Source of the DNA: Bacteroidales bacterium
Lineage (GTDB): Bacteria; Bacteroidota; Bacteroidia; Bacteroidales; UBA3824
Assembly: GCA_017541145.1 (NCBI GenBank)
Contig: JAFXZT010000134.1
Location: 1-64,000, forward strand
Reading direction: 5' to 3'
DNA: 64,000 nucleotides
The position numbers were made by a program, and so were the translations under genes. Positions 16,972-25,516 of this stretch are shown piece by piece; positions within the stretch are counted from its first letter, which is position 1, and the number at the start of each line of letters is the position of its first letter. A model generated the notes under the pieces. That model was not told the DNA's origin. It made no database searches and was given only the letters and a program-made list of their open reading frames with translations.

Positions 16972-17517
16972 ATGGCAAGAGCAAGAAACAAAGAAGATTT
17001 GATGAAATTTGCAGCCGATAATTACGCTGCGTTGATGGATTTGATTTCCAAGATGACTGAACATCAAATGAATACACCGTTTGATTTTTCCGATGAACCT
17101 TCCAAGAAGGAAGCACATTGGAGTCGCGACAAAAATGTGCGTGACGTTTTGATTCATCTTTATGAGTGGCACAAATTGTTGATTGATTTTGTGAAAAACA
17201 ATTCCGGAGAAGGTGATGCACCGATAATTTCTTTTTTACCGCCCGATTACTCTTGGAAAACTTACGGCGCAATGAACATCGAGTTTTGGAAACGACATCA
17301 AAATACAAGTCTTGAATCAGCAAAACAGATGTTAGAAGAAAGTCACAAAAAGGTAATGGCTTTGGCTGAAAGATATTCTAATGAAGAACTTTTTACAAAG
17401 AAATATTTCAATTGGACTGGCACAACTGATTTGGGTTCTTACTTTGTAAGTACTACTTCAAGTCATTATGATTGGGCAATCAAAAAGATAAAATCACATT
17501 GTAAAAAAGTTAAATAA
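16972..17517 (+). CDS. ClbS/DfsB family four-helix bundle protein (DUF1706)
   Basis: A 181-residue cytoplasmic protein of the DinB-like helical bundle type. I chose the ATG at 16972 (MARARNKEDLMKFA) because it follows the -7 element at 16937-16944; the longer frame would begin inside that element. The visible family motifs are KNVRDVLIHLYEWHKLL, a FLPPDYSWKTYGAMN loop and a C-terminal STTSSHYDWAIKKIK. ClbS of E. coli is a cyclopropane hydrolase that protects against colibactin; most relatives in gut bacteria have no assigned substrate. Confidence 0.9.
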   Translation: MARARNKEDLMKFAADNYAALMDLISKMTEHQMNTPFDFSDEPSKKEAHWSRDKNVRDVLIHLYEWHKLLIDFVKNNSGEGDAPIISFLPPDYSWKTYGAMNIEFWKRHQNTSLESAKQMLEESHKKVMALAERYSNEELFTKKYFNWTGTTDLGSYFVSTTSSHYDWAIKKIKSHCKKVK

Positions 17518-17536
17518 GAAAAGTTTATATAATAAA

Positions 17537-17573
17537 AAAAACGGATAGTCAAATTGCTGATTATCCGTTTTTT
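17537..17573. terminator. Bidirectional Rho-independent terminator
   Basis: AAACGGATA pairs with TATCCGTTT around a 13-14-nt loop, flanked by A- and T-runs. It separates the converging ClbS-like and Fic genes. Confidence 0.88.
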
Positions 17574-17599
17574 CGTTAAAGTAATTTATAGTAAAAATC

Positions 17600-18580
17600 T
17601 TAGTTTTTTTCGCCTTCTTCGTAAACCGGTTTACCGATATTTTCTTCTATCGGATAATAACCGCCGTTGCGAATTGCACCGCGAAATTCTATGAGGTTTT
17701 TCTCTCGCAACATCCTGATTTCGCGTTGTAGTTTTATTAAACTTATCTTTTTGATTTGTGCTTTAATTTCAACGGTCTTAATTCCTGGTTTACCGAGAAT
17801 TATCTTGTAAACATCTTCTGTAAAATCAAGATTTCTGATGTGACGGCTTTTGTTAACACTGTAAACTTCTTTCTGAAGTTTTCTTACAACTCTTTGGCTG
17901 TAGAGTGCGCATTTCATGATGTAATTTGTAAACTCGGTAACATCACGTTTACTTGCTTTGATAATTTCATCATACGTATTTTTTTCGTCAGCCGGAATTG
18001 TGATAATTGTGAATTTACGTTTTAGTGCGGCGAGATTCATCATCAAACGCGCCATTTTTCCGTTTCCGCCTTTAAACGGGTGGATGTAGATGTAGCGTTG
18101 ATATGTTGTTGCGCAAAATGTGATGTCGTCGCAACCGTCGCCATTGTTGTTAAACCATTCAAGAAAAGCTTTCAATTTAGTGCGAATTGCTTTTTCCTTG
18201 CCCATGGTGTACTTGCCGGTGCCTTCAGCTCCGGTGCGGTTGAACAGCAATGTGTGTAATGCTTTGAGATGATCTTCTGTAATAACCGGCTCTTTGGCAA
18301 GTTTAAAAATTTTCTCGTAAGCATCGTTGTGTTCCAAGATTTCTTTTCCCGTGATTTGATTTCCATCGGGATCTACAAAACCTTCCTTAATTGTATCTTC
18401 TACTACAGTTTTTTCTACTTCTGTACCGGAGAGAATCAAACTGCTAAATACAAAAGGAGCTGCAAATTTGTCTTTTATCCAAATCAAAGTTTTTTCAGGA
18501 TTCGTATATTTACTATAGATTTTTTGCCTGTTTTCCTCCAATTCGGACATAATTTCTTCTCGTGTCAATTCTATATCCAT
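17600..18580 (-). CDS. Fic domain protein with C-terminal winged helix; altered active-site and inhibitory motifs
   Basis: A 326-residue cytoplasmic protein. The Fic motif HPFKGGNGKMAR (His167) keeps His, Pro, Phe, GNG and the last Arg. The position usually Asp or Glu (Mg2+ ligand) is Gly, and the usual Arg after GNG is Lys. The region where class II Fic proteins carry the inhibitory SxxxE(G/N) helix reads FSSLILSGTEVEK (about 45-57), with Leu in place of the inhibitory Glu. Residues about 245-310 form a winged-helix DNA-binding domain. Canonical Fic enzymes transfer AMP to hydroxyl side chains; with both motifs altered, activity may differ. The gene is transcribed alone from 18603-18634. Confidence 0.88.
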   Translation of the reverse strand: MDIELTREEIMSELEENRQKIYSKYTNPEKTLIWIKDKFAAPFVFSSLILSGTEVEKTVVEDTIKEGFVDPDGNQITGKEILEHNDAYEKIFKLAKEPVITEDHLKALHTLLFNRTGAEGTGKYTMGKEKAIRTKLKAFLEWFNNNGDGCDDITFCATTYQRYIYIHPFKGGNGKMARLMMNLAALKRKFTIITIPADEKNTYDEIIKASKRDVTEFTNYIMKCALYSQRVVRKLQKEVYSVNKSRHIRNLDFTEDVYKIILGKPGIKTVEIKAQIKKISLIKLQREIRMLREKNLIEFRGAIRNGGYYPIEENIGKPVYEEGEKN

Positions 18581-18602
18581 GATGTCGTTTATTTTTAATA
18601 TG

Positions 18603-18634
18603 CAAAACTATTATTAAATTTTTAATTCTCCAAA
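18603..18634 (-). promoter_or_regulatory. Bacteroidetes-type promoter of the Fic gene
   Basis: On the minus strand TTTG (18634-18631), exactly 20 nt, TAgtTTTG (18610-18603), 22 bases before the ATG at 18580. Confidence 0.78.
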
Positions 18635-18776
18635 TATTTTTACAATTATTTTCCCTAAAAATCAGAAGTTTAGTTTTTTAATTTATATCTTATTTTATAC
18701 TCCTGTCATGCTTTAAGCTTTTTGAAAAAATTTATTCTTTTTTTGTTGAAAATATTTGTAATTTCTTTGCTTAAAA

Positions 18777-18808
18777 TTTGGATTGTATTATATTTTTTCA
18801 TACCTTTG
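18777..18808 (+). promoter_or_regulatory. Bacteroidetes-type promoter of an intergenic transcript
   Basis: TTTG (18777-18780), exactly 20 nt, TAccTTTG (18801-18808). It is a full match to the -33/-7 consensus, with no protein gene starting within 270 bases downstream except across a terminator at 18947-18976. Confidence 0.8.
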
Positions 18809-18812
18809 TATC

Positions 18813-18825
18813 GTTATCAGATAAC
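18813..18825. promoter_or_regulatory. operator-like palindrome GTTATC-A-GATAAC
   Basis: A perfect 6-1-6 inverted repeat at the predicted transcription start, directly followed by a second perfect 14-bp palindrome, AACAAAGCTTTGTT, at 18827-18840. The position suggests a repressor site or a structured RNA 5' end; both are inference. Confidence 0.5.
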
Positions 18826-18977
18826 AAACAAAGCTTTGTTTTATTACAACTTGTTATTTAATTTTTTTTAATAAACTTTATAAAAAGGAGGTCGCCTATT
18901 AAACATTACGTTATAAAAGAAAAATGATAGTTCAATTTAAAAAAATCCCTGCAGCTCGGAACCTGCGGGGTTTTTTG
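18815..18977 (+). ncRNA. putative small RNA of about 160 nt between the Fic gene and metG
   Basis: The unit is bounded by the full promoter at 18777-18808 and the terminator at 18947-18976. It contains no convincing protein: the only late ATG (18924) opens a frame that runs through the terminator hairpin. It holds AAGGAGGT at 18885-18892, a perfect Shine-Dalgarno sequence with no start codon at a useful distance, in a phylum that does not normally use it. It does not look like tmRNA, RNase P or SRP RNA. A Bacteroidales-specific Rfam motif RNA is possible but cannot be tested by eye. Confidence 0.55.
18947..18976 (+). terminator. Rho-independent terminator of the intergenic transcript
   Basis: CCCTGCAG (18947-18954) pairs with CTGCGGGG (18963-18970) with one wobble, loop of 8, then six Ts. 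Confidence 0.88.
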
Positions 18978-19046
18978 TTATATGCTGATTCTCAATTAGT
19001 TGACTTTTTAAGGTAAAAACTATTTCTTTTTTTTATTTTTATTTGT

Positions 19047-19054
19047 TAGTTTTG
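19047..19054 (+). promoter_or_regulatory. -7 element (TAgtTTTG) of metG
   Basis: TAgtTTTG lies 29 bases before the metG ATG. No TTTG stands 19-21 nt upstream, so it is a half match. Confidence 0.5.
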
Positions 19055-19083
19055 CACTCGTTTTATAATATTATCAATAAATT

Positions 19084-21132
19084 ATGCCGGAAGAAAATAA
19101 ACAGTATAAACGTATTTTAGTTACTTCTGCGTTACCTTATGCAAATGGTCCTATTCATATCGGACACATGGCAGGAGTTTACATTCCATCAGATACTTAC
19201 GTAAGATATCAGCGTTTGAAGCATCGTGATGTTATTCACATCTGCGGTTCTGACGAACATGGTGTCGCTATTACTATGCGTGCCCGCAAAGAAGGTTGCA
19301 CTCCTCAGGATATTATCGATAAATACCACGAACTCAACAAAAAAGCTTTTGAAGATTTTGGTATTAGTTTCGACATCTATTCTCGTACAAGTTGCGACAC
19401 TCATACCGAAACTGCAAGCGAAATTTTCAAAACTCTTTACGATAATGGAAAGTTTATCGAAAAAGAGTCGGAACAATATTATGACGAAGAAGCTAAATTG
19501 TTTCTCGCAGATCGTTATATTACAGGTACTTGTCCTCATTGCGGCAATACCAATGCTTACGGTGATCAGTGCGAAAAATGTGGTACTTCTTTGGAACCTA
19601 CCGATTTGATTGATCCTAAATCTGCAATTTCCGGCAGCAAGCCTGTCTTGAAGAAAACTAAGCACTGGTACATGCCTTTGGATCAGTATCAGCAGTTTCT
19701 TGAAGATTGGATTCTTAAAGATCACAAAAATTGGAAAACCAATGTTTACGGTCAGTGCAAAAGTTGGTTGGACCAAGGACTTCAGCCCCGTGCCGTAAGT
19801 CGTGATTTGGATTGGGGTATTCATGTTCCGGTAGAAGGCGGCGAAGGCAAAGTGCTTTATGTTTGGTTTGATGCGCCTATCGGTTATATTTCTTTTACTA
19901 AGGAACTTACACCTGATTGGGAAAAATATTGGAAATCTCCGGATACTAAACTTGTACATTTTATCGGTAAAGACAATATTGTTTTCCATTGTATAGTTTT
20001 CCCGGCAATTCTTAAAGCTGAAGGTTCTTACATCCTTCCGGACAATGTACCGGCAAACGAATTTCTCAATCTTGAAAACGACAAAATTTCTACTTCAAGA
20101 AACTGGGCTGTTTGGTTGCACGAATATAACGAAGCTTTTCCGGGTAAACAAGATGTGTTGAGATATGTACTTACAGCAAATGCTCCTGAAACCAAGGACA
20201 ACGATTTTACTTGGAAAGATTTCCAACAAAGAAACAATTCTGAGTTGGTTGCTGTTTTAGGTAATTTTGTTAACCGTACTTTGTTGTTGACTGATAAATA
20301 TTTTGGCGGTATCGTTCCTGATGGTTCTAATCTCACTGATGCTGACAAAGAAGCTTTATCAAAAATCAAAGAAATAAAAGATTCTACAGAAGCAAGCATT
20401 GAACAGTATCGTTTCCGCGAGGCTCTCAACAATGCAATGGGGCTTGGTCGTCTTGGTAACAAATATATCACAGAGCAAGAGCCTTGGAAAGTTTGGAAAA
20501 CAGATCAAGAGCGTGTAAAAGCAATTCTTTATGTTAATTTGCAAATTACAGCAGCTATTTCTACAGTTTTGGAACCATTCCTTCCTCATACTACAGAAAA
20601 GTTGCGTGGTTTCTTGAATATTGCAAAAACTTTTGAGTGGGACGAAATCGGTGAAAAAGAACTTTTGCCGGCAGGTCATAAACTCAACAAGAGTTCATTA
20701 CTTTTTGAACCAATCACCGACGAAGTTGTTCAAGCTCAAATTGATAAACTCAATCAAACAAAGATTGATAATTTGAAAAACAATTTCAAACCTCAAGATC
20801 CGAAGCCGGAAATCGCTTTTGAAGATTTTGAAAAATGTGATATTCGTACCGCTACAATTATCTCTGCTGAAAAAGTTAAAAAGTCAAATAAACTTTTGAA
20901 ACTTCTGGTAGATACCGGTATTGACCAGAGAACTGTAGTTTCCGGTATTGCAGAACATTACAATCCGGAAGAAATTGCCGGTAGAAAGATTCTTATGATT
21001 GTAAACTTAAAACCTCGTAAAATTATGGGAATTGAGTCTACAGGTATGATTCTTTCAGCAGTAGGCGCAGACGGCAGTTTGCATTTCCTCAATCCGGATG
21101 CAGAACTACATAATGGTTGTGTAATCGGTTAA
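19084..21132 (+). CDS. metG: methionine-tRNA ligase
   Basis: A 682-residue class I aminoacyl-tRNA synthetase that charges tRNA-Met. The HIGH signature lies in [10 protein letters not shown] and the KMSKS equivalent reads KISTS ([13 protein letters not shown]). The zinc-binding connective peptide is [18 protein letters not shown]. The C-terminal 105 residues form the EMAP-II-like tRNA-binding domain ([11 protein letters not shown] to [11 protein letters not shown]) that allows dimerisation in long-form enzymes. Length and domains are complete. Confidence 0.98.
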   Translation: MPEENKQYKRILVTSALPYANGPIHIGHMAGVYIPSDTYVRYQRLKHRDVIHICGSDEHGVAITMRARKEGCTPQDIIDKYHELNKKAFEDFGISFDIYSRTSCDTHTETASEIFKTLYDNGKFIEKESEQYYDEEAKLFLADRYITGTCPHCGNTNAYGDQCEKCGTSLEPTDLIDPKSAISGSKPVLKKTKHWYMPLDQYQQFLEDWILKDHKNWKTNVYGQCKSWLDQGLQPRAVSRDLDWGIHVPVEGGEGKVLYVWFDAPIGYISFTKELTPDWEKYWKSPDTKLVHFIGKDNIVFHCIVFPAILKAEGSYILPDNVPANEFLNLENDKISTSRNWAVWLHEYNEAFPGKQDVLRYVLTANAPETKDNDFTWKDFQQRNNSELVAVLGNFVNRTLLLTDKYFGGIVPDGSNLTDADKEALSKIKEIKDSTEASIEQYRFREALNNAMGLGRLGNKYITEQEPWKVWKTDQERVKAILYVNLQITAAISTVLEPFLPHTTEKLRGFLNIAKTFEWDEIGEKELLPAGHKLNKSSLLFEPITDEVVQAQIDKLNQTKIDNLKNNFKPQDPKPEIAFEDFEKCDIRTATIISAEKVKKSNKLLKLLVDTGIDQRTVVSGIAEHYNPEEIAGRKILMIVNLKPRKIMGIESTGMILSAVGADGSLHFLNPDAELHNGCVIG

Positions 21133-21171
21133 TACGGATTATTAATTTTTTTCAACAAAATAATGTAAAAG

Positions 21172-21230
21172 TTAGAGACATCGTTGTTTTTTTACAATTT
21201 TATTAAATCAACTTTGTCTCTAATTTTGTT
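21172..21230 (+). terminator. possible weak terminator after metG
   Basis: TTAGAGACA (21172-21180) pairs perfectly with TGTCTCTAA (21215-21223), and the right arm is followed by a T-rich run. The loop is long (34 nt) and AT-rich, so the call is weak. The right arm overlaps a promoter-like CAacTTTG (21209-21216), which could be the start of the downstream cluster. Confidence 0.4.
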
Positions 21231-21253
21231 TTTTAACTTAAAAACTAAAACTT

Positions 21254-21523
21254 ATGAAACTCAAATTTCATTTTGAACTTCAGTCTGTTGCCGGCACATA
21301 CGTAGCAGTTGCTACAGGCAAAGGTTCTGAAAATTTTCATGGTGTAATAAAACTCAACGAGTCGGGAGCAAAAATATTTTCATTTCTTCAGGACGGACTT
21401 TCTGAACAACAGACTCTTGAATCCATGTTGAAAATCTACGGTTCAGAACATCAGGAAGATATTCAGTCTGATATCCAACGGATAACATCATTGCTTCATA
21501 AAAACAATTTAGTAACGGAATAA
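21254..21523 (+). CDS. PqqD-like peptide-binding chaperone (RRE type)
   Basis: An 89-residue protein matching the PqqD fold. The N-terminal strands include VAVATGKGSENFHGVIKLNE, then SGAKIFSFLQDGLSEQQTLESM and a C-terminal helix ending in LLHKNNLV. PqqD-like proteins bind the leader of a ribosomally made peptide and hand it to modifying enzymes; in other clusters they accompany kinases or exporters. It is the first gene of a tight six-gene set ending at 26626. No radical-SAM partner or precursor peptide is visible nearby. Confidence 0.85.
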   Translation: MKLKFHFELQSVAGTYVAVATGKGSENFHGVIKLNESGAKIFSFLQDGLSEQQTLESMLKIYGSEHQEDIQSDIQRITSLLHKNNLVTE

Positions 21524-21539
21524 ATCTTTTTTTTGAGAG

Positions 21540-21986
21540 ATGCCAACGTTTAATTTTGAAGATATTCTTGAGCGTGATGGTCAATTAGTTTATACCAACA
21601 CTGGTAATTCAATGATGCCGTTGTTGAGAGAACATCGTGATATTTTAATCATCAATCGCAAGACAGATAAACGTTTGCGTATTCTTGACTGTCCTCTTTT
21701 CAAACGTGACGATGGCAAATACGTACTTCACCGAGTGATGTGGGTTCGCAAAAAAGATTATGTAATCTGTGGTGACAATCAATGGTATCTTGAACGGGGA
21801 ATTTCCGACAAACATATTATTGGTGTGCTTACTGCTGTAATTCGAGATGGCAAACGTTTGGAAATGAATAGTTTCAAAATGCGTTTGTATTCTGTTTTAC
21901 AATGGTTGTTTTATCCGATGAGGGCTTTGTGGTTATTTTTTTTTCAATGTATTTTGCCAAAACTTAAACGGAAAATCTTTCACTAA
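21540..21986 (+). CDS. S24/S26-family peptidase-like protein
   Basis: A 148-residue protein with the signal-peptidase-I-like fold. The nucleophile is Ser24 in TGNSMMPLL. A second conserved box reads YVLHRVMWV (His64, the residue that replaces Lys in SipW/ER-type enzymes), and the last box is GDN (78-80). Residues about 115-143 are hydrophobic, a C-terminal membrane anchor. It could cleave a leader peptide before or during export. It starts 16 bases after the PqqD-like gene and its stop codon directly abuts the start of the ABC transporter gene. Confidence 0.83.
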   Translation: MPTFNFEDILERDGQLVYTNTGNSMMPLLREHRDILIINRKTDKRLRILDCPLFKRDDGKYVLHRVMWVRKKDYVICGDNQWYLERGISDKHIIGVLTAVIRDGKRLEMNSFKMRLYSVLQWLFYPMRALWLFFFQCILPKLKRKIFH

Positions 21987-23621
21987 ATGCTTCGACGTGA
22001 CGTATTCAATGCTGTAAAATGGACATGGCAACAAATTGACGGACTGCGTTATAGTTTCGTTATTAATTGTCTTGTAGGATTTTTTCGTGTATGCCTTTCA
22101 CTTTTTTTTGTTTGGGTAAGCAAACATATTGTAGATATTGCAACAGCCAAATCCAACGGTGATATTTATTTTGGGGTTGGAGTTATGGTTTTTACTATTT
22201 TGTTGCAACTTTTTATCGTATTACAATTTTCCCGTTACCGTGAGAAAAATCGTTTGGATGTTAGTAACCAATTGAGAGCCAATATTTACAAGCATATTAT
22301 GAATTCTTGTTGGAACGGCAAAGAGCAATTTCATACCGGAGATTTGGTCAACCGTCTCGAAGGTGATATTTCTACCGTTACAACTACAATCAACGAGCAT
22401 ATTCCAGCCATTTTGGTTTCTTCGTTTCAACTTTTAATGGCATCGTTGTTTCTGTTTTCCATGCAGAAAAATTTACTTTGGATTTTACTGATTATCATGC
22501 CGATTGCTCTGATTGTCAGCAAAGTATATTTTAGAACCTTGCGTCGTTTAACTTCCGAAATCCGTAACAAAGATTCCAAAATACAAAGTCATCTCCAAGA
22601 AAGCATTTTAAAACGCGTTTTGTTGATGTGTATGTTGAAAGTACAACGCTCTGTTGATACTTTGTCAAAAATGCAAAATGAGTTGAAAACTTTATCGTTG
22701 CAGCGTGTTAATTATTCTTCTCGTGCAAGGTTGTTTGTGTCGTTGGGATTTTCGGCAGGATATTGTGTGGCATTTTGCTGGGGTGCGTTTGGTATTTTGT
22801 ACGGTACAGTTACGTACGGCATGATGACTGCTTTTTTGCAACTTGTAAATCAAGTACAAAATCCGATTGTAAATATGTCGAGATATATTCCGTCTCTTAT
22901 TCAGACTCTTACTTCGGTTGACAGATTAAAAGAAGTTTCAAATCTGGAGCAAGAATCTGTTGAGACTCAATGTTTTCTTGATGGCAAAGTAGGTTTGAAA
23001 ATTCAAGATTTGAGTTTTACATATCCCGGAAATTCCAAACCCACAATCAATAATCTTACTTATAATTTTCGACCCGGAGTTTCTACGGCTATTGTAGGAG
23101 AGACCGGAGCTGGAAAATCTACTTTGATTCGATTGTTAATCAATATCTTGAAAAAAGATTCCGGCTCGATAAAATTGTACAACGAAGATTCTGAAATCGA
23201 AATGAATCCGTCATTACGTTGCAATTTTATGTACGTTCCTCAGGGTAACAGTTTGATGTCAGGAACAGTAAGAGAAAATCTCAGAATCGGAAAAGCTGAT
23301 GCCACCGATGAGGAAATGATTGACGCTCTGAAAATTGCATCGGCAGATTTTGTGATGTCGAATCCCAAAGGTTTGGATTTGCAGTGCGCTGAACAAGGTA
23401 ACGGACTTTCTGAGGGTCAGGCTCAACGTATTGCAATTGCACGAGCGTTGCTTCAGCCCGGAAAAATTATGCTTATGGACGAGGCTTGCTCTGCTCTTGA
23501 TGAAATTACTGAAAACAAAATCCTTACAAACCTAAAACATTATCAATCAGACAAAACCATTATTTGGATTACTCATCATTCTGCTGTAAAAAAATATATG
23601 AACGAATGTTTGGTTTTGTAG
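21987..23621 (+). CDS. ABC exporter with fused permease and ATPase
   Basis: A 544-residue half-transporter. The N-terminal 300 residues hold about six membrane helices. The ATPase domain (about 335-544) has Walker A GETGAGKST, the signature LSEGQ, Walker B IMLMDE and the H-loop ITHHS. There is no C39 peptidase domain, so leader removal would need another enzyme; the S24/S26-like gene just upstream fits that role (inference). It probably forms a homodimer. Its place between a PqqD-like protein and modification-type enzymes suggests a peptide or small-molecule substrate. Confidence 0.93.
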   Translation: MLRRDVFNAVKWTWQQIDGLRYSFVINCLVGFFRVCLSLFFVWVSKHIVDIATAKSNGDIYFGVGVMVFTILLQLFIVLQFSRYREKNRLDVSNQLRANIYKHIMNSCWNGKEQFHTGDLVNRLEGDISTVTTTINEHIPAILVSSFQLLMASLFLFSMQKNLLWILLIIMPIALIVSKVYFRTLRRLTSEIRNKDSKIQSHLQESILKRVLLMCMLKVQRSVDTLSKMQNELKTLSLQRVNYSSRARLFVSLGFSAGYCVAFCWGAFGILYGTVTYGMMTAFLQLVNQVQNPIVNMSRYIPSLIQTLTSVDRLKEVSNLEQESVETQCFLDGKVGLKIQDLSFTYPGNSKPTINNLTYNFRPGVSTAIVGETGAGKSTLIRLLINILKKDSGSIKLYNEDSEIEMNPSLRCNFMYVPQGNSLMSGTVRENLRIGKADATDEEMIDALKIASADFVMSNPKGLDLQCAEQGNGLSEGQAQRIAIARALLQPGKIMLMDEACSALDEITENKILTNLKHYQSDKTIIWITHHSAVKKYMNECLVL

Positions 23622-23646
23622 ATTTACAAGAAATAATATAATTTTG
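23615..23646 (+). promoter_or_regulatory. Bacteroidetes-type promoter inside the cluster
   Basis: TTTG (23615-23618), exactly 20 nt, TAatTTTG (23639-23646). The -33 box lies in the last codons of the ABC transporter gene. It would let the three downstream genes (nucleotidyltransferase, kinase-like, nucleotidyltransferase) be expressed on their own. Confidence 0.72.
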
Positions 23647-23669
23647 CTGAAAACTATTCTCATAAAATT

Positions 23670-24758
23670 ATGCAGCAACTTTTTCTTGAGTTATTAAACA
23701 TCGCGATTGGAAATTCTGACCGTCTTTCACGGATTCCCTCTGAAAGCGAATGGTCGCAATTATTTGCAATTTCCAAGCAGCAAGCTGTTTTAGGATTTTG
23801 TTACACAGCACTTTCCAAATTACCAAAAGAACAATTTCCTCCGCAGTCGATTTTTTTGCAGTGGTTGGCTTTTTACAATATAATTTCAAAACGTAATCAG
23901 CTCTTAAATGACAGATGTGCACAATTGCAGCAAAAACTTCAGGACGACGGTTTCAAACATATTGCTTTTTTGAAAGGTCAGACCAATGCTGTCCGCTATC
24001 CCGATCCTTTTTGTCGTCAGTGCGGTGATATCGATGTTTGGGTAGAAGGCGGTAAAGAACTTGTAAAAGAGTATGCAAGTAAACAGTCTAAAGATCTTCA
24101 TCATAATGGTGAACATTTTGTTTATGATTGCTTTAGCGATGTATCTGTAGAATTGCATTATCGTTTAGGTTATAGTCGTACATCTTGGATTGTTAAAAAA
24201 ACAATTCCTTATTTTCAAGAAAAATTAGAGAATAATGATTTCTCTCTTACTCTTCCTAATGGAAAAAATATTTCTGCTCTTGATTATGAAACAAATATAA
24301 TTCATCAACTATTACATATATTCAAACATTTTTGGCTTGGCGGTATCGGGTTTAGACAAATTATAGATTTCTATTTTGTTTTGATTGATGCTTATAATCA
24401 TAATGTTGATTTCAAACATCTTGATAAAGTTGTAAAAAAAGTTCGTTTACATTCTTTCGCAGCGGCTTTGATGAGTGTATTAAAAGAAATTTTCCATTTG
24501 CCTGAGTCTGCTATGATTTGTAAACCAAACAATTGGCGTGGTAAATACTTATTGAATGAAATTTTTAGATCCGGTAATTTCGGATATTACAATAGTTTTA
24601 AAATTAAAAACAAACAAAATTCTAAAGTGATCCGTAAAATCAATTCTCTGTTTTATTCTATGAGATTAATTCCTTATTATCCGATGAAATGGATGTGGGA
24701 TTTTGTTCGTAAAATTAAAAGTAATATTGTTAAACTTTTTAAATATCTCGTTAGATAA
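23670..24758 (+). CDS. nucleotidyltransferase-fold protein, first copy
   Basis: A 362-residue protein of the uncharacterised nucleotidyltransferase family (PF14907 type). The mark is AFLKGQTNAVRYPDPFCRQCGDIDVWVEG, where GDIDVWV holds the two metal-binding Asp residues of the polymerase-beta-like fold. A late LLHIFKHFWLGGIGFRQIIDFYFVL segment is typical. Such proteins accompany PqqD- and HPr-kinase-like proteins in peptide and polysaccharide clusters; the substrate is unknown. The gene at 25517-26626 is a diverged duplicate. The last third is noticeably more AT-rich than the first. Confidence 0.83.
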   Translation: MQQLFLELLNIAIGNSDRLSRIPSESEWSQLFAISKQQAVLGFCYTALSKLPKEQFPPQSIFLQWLAFYNIISKRNQLLNDRCAQLQQKLQDDGFKHIAFLKGQTNAVRYPDPFCRQCGDIDVWVEGGKELVKEYASKQSKDLHHNGEHFVYDCFSDVSVELHYRLGYSRTSWIVKKTIPYFQEKLENNDFSLTLPNGKNISALDYETNIIHQLLHIFKHFWLGGIGFRQIIDFYFVLIDAYNHNVDFKHLDKVVKKVRLHSFAAALMSVLKEIFHLPESAMICKPNNWRGKYLLNEIFRSGNFGYYNSFKIKNKQNSKVIRKINSLFYSMRLIPYYPMKWMWDFVRKIKSNIVKLFKYLVR

Positions 24759-24760
24759 TT

Positions 24761-25489
24761 ATGTATCACGGAGTTTATTGTTTTGCCAATCATATAATTA
24801 AAATTACATCGTTGTATCAGCAAATACATCAGATGTGTAAGGATTATGTTTCTAACTCTGAACCGGAATTTGAAGTCGTTACTTCTGAGGAGGATATTGA
24901 TTTTGAACGTGTTGAATCTCAAAAGGTACACGAACTTGAAGGTGAAACCGGTATTGTGGAAACTCCCGATTATCTTGAAACTCTTGCAGTTTACAGAAAA
25001 ATCGCTGAAAAACTTTTGGATTATAATATTCTTTTGATTCACGGGTCTTGTCTCGAAATTGATAACAACGCTTACATCTTTATTGCTAAAAGCGGTACGG
25101 GCAAAAGTACTCATACCAGAAACTGGCGTAAATTTTTTGGAAAACGAGTTACCATGGTAAATGACGATAAACCTCTTGTGGATGTTTCTACATCTTTGAT
25201 TTACGGAACTCCTTGGGACGGAAAACATCATTTGAGCAACAATATCAAAGTACCGTTGAAATCTGTCATAATCCTAACTCGTGCTGAAATTAATTCTATT
25301 CGTGAAATTTCTTCTGCCGAGGCTTTGGATTATATGATGCTTCAAACTTATCTGCCTAACAACAGTCTTTTGAAATTGAAAGCCCTTCAGTCGTTAGATT
25401 GTTTGATGAAAAAAGTTAGATTTTATATTTTGGGTTGCAACCAAGATATAGATTCTGCACGCGTTGCATACGAAGGTTTGACTAAGTAA
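24761..25489 (+). CDS. HPr-kinase-like serine kinase homologue
   Basis: A 242-residue protein with the HPrK/P-type P-loop fold. Walker A is AKSGTGKSTHTRNW (about residues 108-121), followed by a VNDDKPLV motif (second metal/catalytic box) and YGTPWDGK. The N-terminal domain is unlike HPrK. HPr-kinase-like enzymes in some lasso-peptide clusters phosphorylate a C-terminal Ser of the peptide; this one lies between two nucleotidyltransferases and only two bases after the first. It is unlikely to be the true HPr kinase, which is longer and has a different N-terminal domain. Confidence 0.82.
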   Translation: MYHGVYCFANHIIKITSLYQQIHQMCKDYVSNSEPEFEVVTSEEDIDFERVESQKVHELEGETGIVETPDYLETLAVYRKIAEKLLDYNILLIHGSCLEIDNNAYIFIAKSGTGKSTHTRNWRKFFGKRVTMVNDDKPLVDVSTSLIYGTPWDGKHHLSNNIKVPLKSVIILTRAEINSIREISSAEALDYMMLQTYLPNNSLLKLKALQSLDCLMKKVRFYILGCNQDIDSARVAYEGLTK

Positions 25490-25516
25490 TTTTTGTAGTA
25501 AAAAGCAAATTTTATC

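Noticed and set aside
18924..19016. 31-codon frame starting at ATG 18924
   Set aside because: It reads through the terminator stem and the metG promoter region; the Shine-Dalgarno-like motif is too far upstream.
19189..19989. 266-codon frame opposite metG
   Set aside because: Antisense shadow of metG, low-complexity and lacking motifs.
24761..25489. True HPr kinase/phosphorylase
   Set aside because: The N-terminal half does not match HPrK, no HPr gene is near, and the neighbours point to a peptide-type cluster.
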